Shown one piece after another: positions 59,726-64,000 of a stretch of 64,000 bases of DNA. The notes under the pieces were generated by a model. It saw only the letters and a list, made by a program, of their open reading frames with translations. It searched no databases and had not been told where the DNA came from. Origin of the DNA: Trichomonas vaginalis G3 (Eukaryota; Parabasalia; Trichomonadida; Trichomonadidae); NCBI RefSeq assembly GCF_026262505.1, contig NC_067207.1, positions 13,670,082 to 13,734,081 on the forward strand, given 5' to 3'. Made by a program: the position numbers and the translations under genes. Positions within the stretch are counted from its first letter, which is position 1; every line of letters begins with the position of its first letter.

Positions 59726-61009
59726 GCAAAAATATATTTTAGATCTAACCAGGTCCCTCGGTCCCTCGGTCAACTAACATTTTTTTGAAAATGGTGACAA
59801 CATGACATTTTGACAACAGTCCAGGAAATAGACTTCTTCGTATATGTTTTGTTGAGACTTCTTCGTCAATGAGCGTAAATCAGACAAAAATGAGTTTTGT
59901 GTGTTTTCTACGGTGGAGCCAAAAATGGCTCGACCTCAAAACAAGCATTTCGTGAAGAATATACCAACCGCCGGAATTCCGGCGGTTGCTTTTTATACAA
60001 AACATTGACGTTCATGTTTGACAAAACAAGCATTTTGTGAAGAATATACCAACCCGCGGAATTCCGCGGGTTGCTTTTATACAAAACATATACGATGAAG
60101 TCTCAACAAAACAAGCATTTCGTGAAGAATATACCACCCGCCGGAATTCCGGCAGGTGCTTTTTATACAAAACATATACGATGAAGTCTCAACAAAACAT
60201 ATACGATGAAGTCTCAACAAAACATATACGATGAAGTCTCAACAAAACAAGCATTTTGTGAAGAATATACCACCCGCCGGAATTCCGGCGGTTGCTTTTT
60301 ATACAAAACATTGACGATGAAGTCTCAACAAAACATATACGATGAAGTCTCAACAAAACATATACGATGAAGTCTCAACAAAACATATACGATGAAGTCT
60401 CAACAAAACAAGCATTTCGTGAAGAATATACCAACCCGCGGAATTCCGGCGGTTGCTTTTTATACAAAACATTGACGATGAAGTCTCAACAAAACAAGCA
60501 TTTCGTGAAGAATATACCAACCGCCGGAATTCCGGCGGTTGCTTTTTATACAAAACATTGACGATGAAGTCTCAACAAAACATATACGATGAAGTCTCAA
60601 CAAAACATATACGATGAAGTCTCAACAAAACATATACGATGAAGTCTCAACAAAACAAGCATTTCGTGAAGAATATACCAACCCGCGGAATTCCGGCGGT
60701 TGCTTTTTATACAAAACATTGACGATGAAGTCTCAACAAAACAAGCATTTCGTGAAGAATATACCAACCGCCGGAATTCCGGCGGTTGCTTTTTATACAA
60801 AACATTGACGATGAAGTCTCAACAAAACAAGCATTTCGTGAAGAATATACCAACCCGCGGAATTCCGGCGGTTGCTTTTTATACAAAACATTTACGATGA
60901 AGTCTATCTCCTGTGTTGTTGTCAAAATGTCATGTTGTCACCATTTTCAAAAAGATGTTAGTTGACCGAGGGACCTGGTGACGTAGTGACACCTAAAATA
61001 TATTTTTGC
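59726..61009. mobile_element. 1.28-kb inverted-repeat-bounded unit filled with KilA-N-derived repeats
   Basis: Ends share about 120 bp in inverse orientation: GCAAAAATATATTTTAG, CAGGTCCCTCGGTCAACTAA, then GAAAATGGTGACAACATG and GACATTTTGACAAC. The interior has nine copies of a unit GTGAAGAATATACCA plus a GGAATTCC-centred palindrome and GCTTTTTATACAAAACAT, which equals part of the KilA-N gene at 61,038-61,700, and about ten CGATGAAGTCTCAACAAAA repeats. A 247-bp higher-order unit is duplicated (about 60,310-60,803). No clear target duplication. A non-autonomous element or an amplified cassette border. Confidence 0.6.
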
Positions 61010-61037
61010 CGAATTCAATAAAAATAAAATGGTTCAT

Positions 61038-61700
61038 TTACTCACAATATTTTTGTACAAAACGACCCCAAACTTTTAACCTCTCTTCTGCAGCTTCTAA
61101 TGAAACTTTAGCGAGTTCATATTCTCTAAATTCTCTCTTTAAATCTTCTTGTTCCCATTGGTCTAGTTCGTATGGAGAGTCTCTATAACCAGAACATATC
61201 TCATGTTCATGTTCTATTTGTTTTAAACGCATTTTTCTAACTTCTTGTTCGAACAAAGGTTTTGCATTCTCTGCTGTATCTTCAAGTTCTTCTTCATCTA
61301 ATTTCTCATGAACTTTCTTGTCTATGGAGTCCATAATTTTTCCAACTGCTATGCAATATTTTGGAGAAGCCCACATTGCTATATAGTTTACAAGTCTTGG
61401 GTCTACATACGTTCCTCTAACCTGTTTGATTTCATCGGGAATTCCTGCATGAATTTTGTATAAAAAGCAACCGCCGGAATTCCGCGGGTTGGTATATTCT
61501 TCACAAAATGCCTTAAAATACTCTTCCCGGGACTTATTTTCCAACAACTTTCTAAAGTCCTTCCTAAACTGCTGACACATATTTGTTACATTTATATAAC
61601 CATCCTTGTCTCTACGTAAGACTTCAATACCATTGTAAGTGCCTTTTGTGAATGTTTCGCCATTAGATTTGTTCGTGAACGTTTTTGCTTCGACTGTCAT
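61038..61700 (-). CDS. KilA-N domain protein containing the palindromic unit in frame
   Basis: 220 codons. Starts MTVEAKTFTNKSNGETFTKG, then the KilA-N core (GIEVLRRDKDGYINVTNM), VNYIAMWASPKYCIAVGKIMD and a charged C-terminal half almost identical to the Maverick protein at 33,903. Between the domain helices it reads EEYTNPRNSGGCFLYK, encoded by the same GGAATTCC-centred palindromic unit that fills the neighbouring array. The upstream leader is a partial version of the shared one. Confidence 0.85.
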   Translation of the reverse strand: MTVEAKTFTNKSNGETFTKGTYNGIEVLRRDKDGYINVTNMCQQFRKDFRKLLENKSREEYFKAFCEEYTNPRNSGGCFLYKIHAGIPDEIKQVRGTYVDPRLVNYIAMWASPKYCIAVGKIMDSIDKKVHEKLDEEELEDTAENAKPLFEQEVRKMRLKQIEHEHEICSGYRDSPYELDQWEQEDLKREFREYELAKVSLEAAEERLKVWGRFVQKYCE

Positions 61701-61735
61701 ATCTGTTCTTACAATAAAAATAAAAAATATTTTTT

Positions 61736-61813
61736 GGCTTAACCGTCGGACATTCGTTTGTGGCTTAACCGTCGGACATTCGTTTGTGGCTTAACCGTCG
61801 GACATTCGTTTGT
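61736..61813 (+). repeat. 26-bp tandem repeat, three units
   Basis: Units of GGCTTAACCGTCGGACATTC plus GTTTGT. The part GTCGGACATTCGTTTGTG matches the start region of the Pro/Gln-rich gene remnant at 57,083-57,100, so a fragment of a gene start seems to have been amplified next to the KilA-N promoter. Confidence 0.85.
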
Positions 61814-61970
61814 GGCTCAACCTCAAAACGAGCATTTCGTGAAGAATATACCACCCGCCGGAATTCCGGCGGGTGCTTTTTATACAAAATTCAACGGGTG
61901 AAAGAATACGATGAAGAAGTCATGACAAAACATTTACGATGAAGTCTCAACAAAACATGTACGATGAAGT
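61814..61970. repeat. further KilA-N-derived palindrome unit and CGATGAAGTC repeats
   Basis: Contains GGCTCAACCTCAAAACGAGC then the unit with palindrome CCCGCCGGAATTCCGGCGGG (61,856-61,875), then GAAGAAGTCATGACAAAACA and three CGATGAAGTC motifs. The last correspond to the 29-bp Maverick repeat (30,216-30,302) read in reverse. Confidence 0.75.
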
Positions 61971-62177
61971 CTATTTGGTTCTATTTGAAAACAAAACTCT
62001 TCTAAATCCTATTGCCTTTGCATCTGAAGGACTTTGAAGCCAACGAATTGGATAGTCAAACCTGTATGTTTGGGATAAAATTTCTTCATCTGATATAGTC
62101 CTACCAGCGTTTGTAAAGATATAGTCTAACGGTTTTGTATCTGCTACTTTTGTTCTTTGTTTTTCAACCTGAAGCAT
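61971..62177 (-). CDS. small VLE-2 protein, unknown
   Basis: 68 codons. The ATG follows TATTTTTACATATATTAA, the VLE-type start motif. Basic N-terminus (EKQRTKVADTKP) and a compact remainder (YRFDYPIRWLQSPSDAKAIG). No family recognised. In tandem with the HNH and polB genes on the minus strand. Confidence 0.55.
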   Translation of the reverse strand: MLQVEKQRTKVADTKPLDYIFTNAGRTISDEEILSQTYRFDYPIRWLQSPSDAKAIGFRRVLFSNRTK

Positions 62178-62213
62178 TTAATATATGTAAAAATATACTG
62201 TTTTAAAAACGTT

Positions 62214-62798
62214 TTAAAATGGTATGCCATATAGCTTCTTGAATTTGTTAAGAAGTATATGAACGTTTTTTCCATCTGTATCTCTAGTGTTTACATAAGC
62301 ATAGCCTTCCTTAGTAAAATATACTTGTAATTTCCTATAGTTTACGCCGGTATAAAAGTAGAAAGAGTCTTGTTCTTCGCTATAGTAGTAAAACTCAAAC
62401 GTATGCTTGCCATAGTCTGTAATTTCAATTGTTTCATCTTCTAGTTCGTCGACAAATTCGAATACAATATCTCCAAATTTGCTTTTGTTCTTATTGTTTT
62501 CAGAACAAGTGACCCAACGTAAGTTTTCAAGTCTATTGTCGTTTCTTATATGGTTTATATGGTCTACAAAAGGTAAATTGTTAGGATTCAGTATAAAATG
62601 AGTTGCAATGACAACATGTTTAGGATAGTGTTTTCCACTCATATTCACAATAGCATATCCGTTATTTCGCTCCCATTCGCTTAAAACTCTTTTTGTCTTT
62701 TTGTTTCTGACTTCAAATGACTCACAACAGTGAATTTCATATTTCTCATCTAACAAACAAGTTTCCCAACGGTCTTCTCCAACAAACTCAGCGTACAT
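62214..62798 (-). CDS. NUMOD4-like/HNH homing-type endonuclease
   Basis: 194 codons, whole. Homologue of the Maverick gene at 30,373 with the same domain order: DRWETCLLDEKYEIHCCE, HNH core FVDHINHIRNDNRLENLRW, CSENNKNKSKFGD, then the aromatic FEFYYYSEEQDSFYFYTG. Its upstream region is TTTTTTTATTTTATTTGAA without the 14-base leader. It lies next to polB and may be selfish cargo of that locus. Confidence 0.88.
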   Translation of the reverse strand: MYAEFVGEDRWETCLLDEKYEIHCCESFEVRNKKTKRVLSEWERNNGYAIVNMSGKHYPKHVVIATHFILNPNNLPFVDHINHIRNDNRLENLRWVTCSENNKNKSKFGDIVFEFVDELEDETIEITDYGKHTFEFYYYSEEQDSFYFYTGVNYRKLQVYFTKEGYAYVNTRDTDGKNVHILLNKFKKLYGIPF

Positions 62799-62855
62799 TT
62801 CAAATAAAATAAAAAAATATTTTTTTGAAAAAACGTTTTTATTTCATGCAATGTT

Positions 62856-64000
62856 TTATTTCATGCAATGTTTTATTTCTGTGCCGTCTTCAAGTATACC
62901 CCAATATTTCCTTTTCGATATTACATGAACTTCGGAAAATACCTTGTCTAGCTTAAAAAAGCCCATCTTTTCACCGACCATTCCCATTTCAATGAGTTTG
63001 TTGTATCCTTCTTCGTTCGTCATGAGCGCATCGATGTTCTCATAGTAAACCTTCACTTTGGATTTGACATCGGAGAAAAATTTGTTGTAGTTGTCAAGGA
63101 CTGCCTTTGCGAACTGAGGGTAAGACCAATGTTCGACAATAGGTTTTACTGTGGTTACTAAGCCATTTTGACCTTCGGTGAACTCGTATTTCAAAACAAA
63201 AGGAGAAAACCTTTCAACAAAGTTGTCGACCTTCTCATAGTGTTTACTCTTCATCTTTTGAGGTTTTTTAATAGAATATCCCCATGTCGAATTCATAAGC
63301 AATTTGAGTGTCATTGCAAGTTTGGGGTTTGAAGCTTTCCTAATATCATATAGTTGTTGTATGACTTTTCCAACTGTATAGTTCCTTCCCGGGAACTCAC
63401 CATCTTCGTTTGGAATTCCAGTCGGGATATATTGGACAAACCTCATGTACGCAGCGTTAAGGTCGACATAGTATATCTTTTCATATGAGTCGAACTTGTC
63501 GCATCCAATCGGTCCAGTTCGTGGAAATTCAAGTGAGTCTCTTATCTTCTGAGAAACCTCGCCTGTTATCTCATAAACACCGTCGAAGCAACCTGTTTCA
63601 TATAAAACCTTCTGACCTAACTCTGATGCTCTCCAATACAATTTGACGTCGACTGGATGCCTCAATGGAAGTTTGTTTATAGCATCTTGAAGTTCTTGCA
63701 ACCTCATTGGAAGTTCTTCTGGTTCAGGTTGGTATCCGAACAATCCAACTCCTTTTGGAACTGTGTACTTCTTTTGTGCTATAACTTTGTCCGGAACAAC
63801 TTTTGGTCTTGCTAACAATGAAAAGTTTGTTTCGTCTTTTGGTACAAAAGTTTCTGTCAGCTTGTCATCTGGAATTGGTTCCAACAAGCCTTTCTCGAAA
63901 AGAATGTTAACAGCTCTGACAATGTTGCACTTGCCTTTTCCGAACAATGGGTTTGTAAGACTTTCGTTCAACATGAAGTGGTTGTGGACAAGTACAATCT
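62856..64000 (-). CDS. second family B DNA polymerase (continues beyond window)
   Basis: Open for at least 380 codons; the frame continues through the right edge upstream of ATG 63,974, so the true start lies outside. Visible polymerase features: motif A YYVDLNAAYMRF, motif B-like KLLMNSTWGYSIKK, and the region VKVYYENIDALMTNEEGY in the position of motif C. Its spacing differs from the polymerases at 2-904 and 23,768-27,310, making it a third lineage, perhaps reduced. It would replicate VLE-2 if active. Confidence 0.75.
   Translation of the reverse strand, partial: IVLVHNHFMLNESLTNPLFGKGKCNIVRAVNILFEKGLLEPIPDDKLTETFVPKDETNFSLLARPKVVPDKVIAQKKYTVPKGVGLFGYQPEPEELPMRLQELQDAINKLPLRHPVDVKLYWRASELGQKVLYETGCFDGVYEITGEVSQKIRDSLEFPRTGPIGCDKFDSYEKIYYVDLNAAYMRFVQYIPTGIPNEDGEFPGRNYTVGKVIQQLYDIRKASNPKLAMTLKLLMNSTWGYSIKKPQKMKSKHYEKVDNFVERFSPFVLKYEFTEGQNGLVTTVKPIVEHWSYPQFAKAVLDNYNKFFSDVKSKVKVYYENIDALMTNEEGYNKLIEMGMVGEKMGFFKLDKVFSEVHVISKRKYWGILEDGTEIKHCMK

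Larger units (their letters stand above)
46904..64000. mobile_element. VLE-2: second virus-like element, partly an inverted copy of VLE-1
   Basis: 46,960-57,500 matches VLE-1 7.0-18.8 kb in reverse order and orientation: long structural gene, capsid, small genes, helicase, ATPase, 22-bp array. By eye the copies are mid-90s percent alike, with VLE-2 more broken (dozens of breaks) except in the 54.6-57.0 kb part. The block 7.74-8.94 kb of VLE-1 and the 18.8-20.3 kb block are missing. From 57.5 kb it continues with KilA-N, GIY-YIG, HNH and polB genes and repeat arrays not seen in VLE-1. It runs off the right edge. Confidence 0.75.

Noticed and set aside
60350-60925. Short frames in the palindrome array as genes
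   Set aside because: They repeat fragments of KilA-N coding DNA in both strands without starts, leaders or a complete domain.
1-64000. LTR retroelement or retrovirus
   Set aside because: The only retroviral-type gene is the Maverick integrase; no reverse transcriptase, gag or LTR was seen.

Overview
The window is AT-rich eukaryotic DNA made almost entirely of endogenous virus-like elements, with very little host sequence. Intron-poor genes, a complete Maverick/Polinton, and abundant KilA-N, GIY-YIG and HNH genes suggest a protist, most plausibly a trichomonad-like parabasalid. That assignment is inference from gene content; no rRNA or confident host marker gene is present.

Layout. (1) 1-20,405: a large virus-like element (called VLE-1 here), open at the left window edge. 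It carries the C-terminal end of a family B DNA polymerase, two double-jelly-roll-type major capsid candidates (2.7-4.2 kb whole, 13.75-15.36 kb broken), an SF3/D5-type helicase, an A32-like packaging ATPase (broken), a very long broken structural-type gene, and a broken gene whose C-terminal part looks like a nucleoplasmin-type histone chaperone. (2) 20,406-21,681 and 44,586-46,900: host-like AT-rich DNA with one small gene. (3) 21,802-44,398: a 22.6-kb Maverick/Polinton with about 815-bp terminal inverted repeats and a 6-bp target duplication (AAAGTG). It sits inside a 113-bp tandem repeat that contains a hairpin. It encodes protein-primed-type polB with an internal HNH-like domain, a retroviral-type integrase, primase-helicase, ATPase, capsid protein, a phage-like fibre, KilA-N and HNH genes; roughly a dozen breaks are visible. 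(4) 46,904-64,000: VLE-2, whose 46.9-57.5 kb part is an inverted, more decayed copy of VLE-1 7.0-18.8 kb. It is followed by a KilA-N/GIY-YIG/HNH cargo zone full of repeats and by a second, different polB running off the right edge.

How the genes fit together. Both element types carry a replication set (polB, helicase or primase-helicase), a morphogenesis set (capsid, packaging ATPase, small basic or amphipathic proteins) and accessory DNA-binding or nuclease genes. Most genes start 10-25 bases after a T-rich motif (T5ATYYGA-like in the VLEs, T7ATTC-like in the Maverick), which looks like an element-specific promoter. KilA-N and HNH genes instead share a leader, GTATGTAARRACAG, in both the Maverick and VLE-2.

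The most unusual signal is a set of tiny GC-rich hairpins (4-8-bp stems, mostly 3-4-base loops) scattered through the AT-rich elements. Some lie inside open reading frames with the frame kept. At homologous sites the two arms change together. KilA-N coding fragments carrying such hairpins have also been amplified into tandem arrays.
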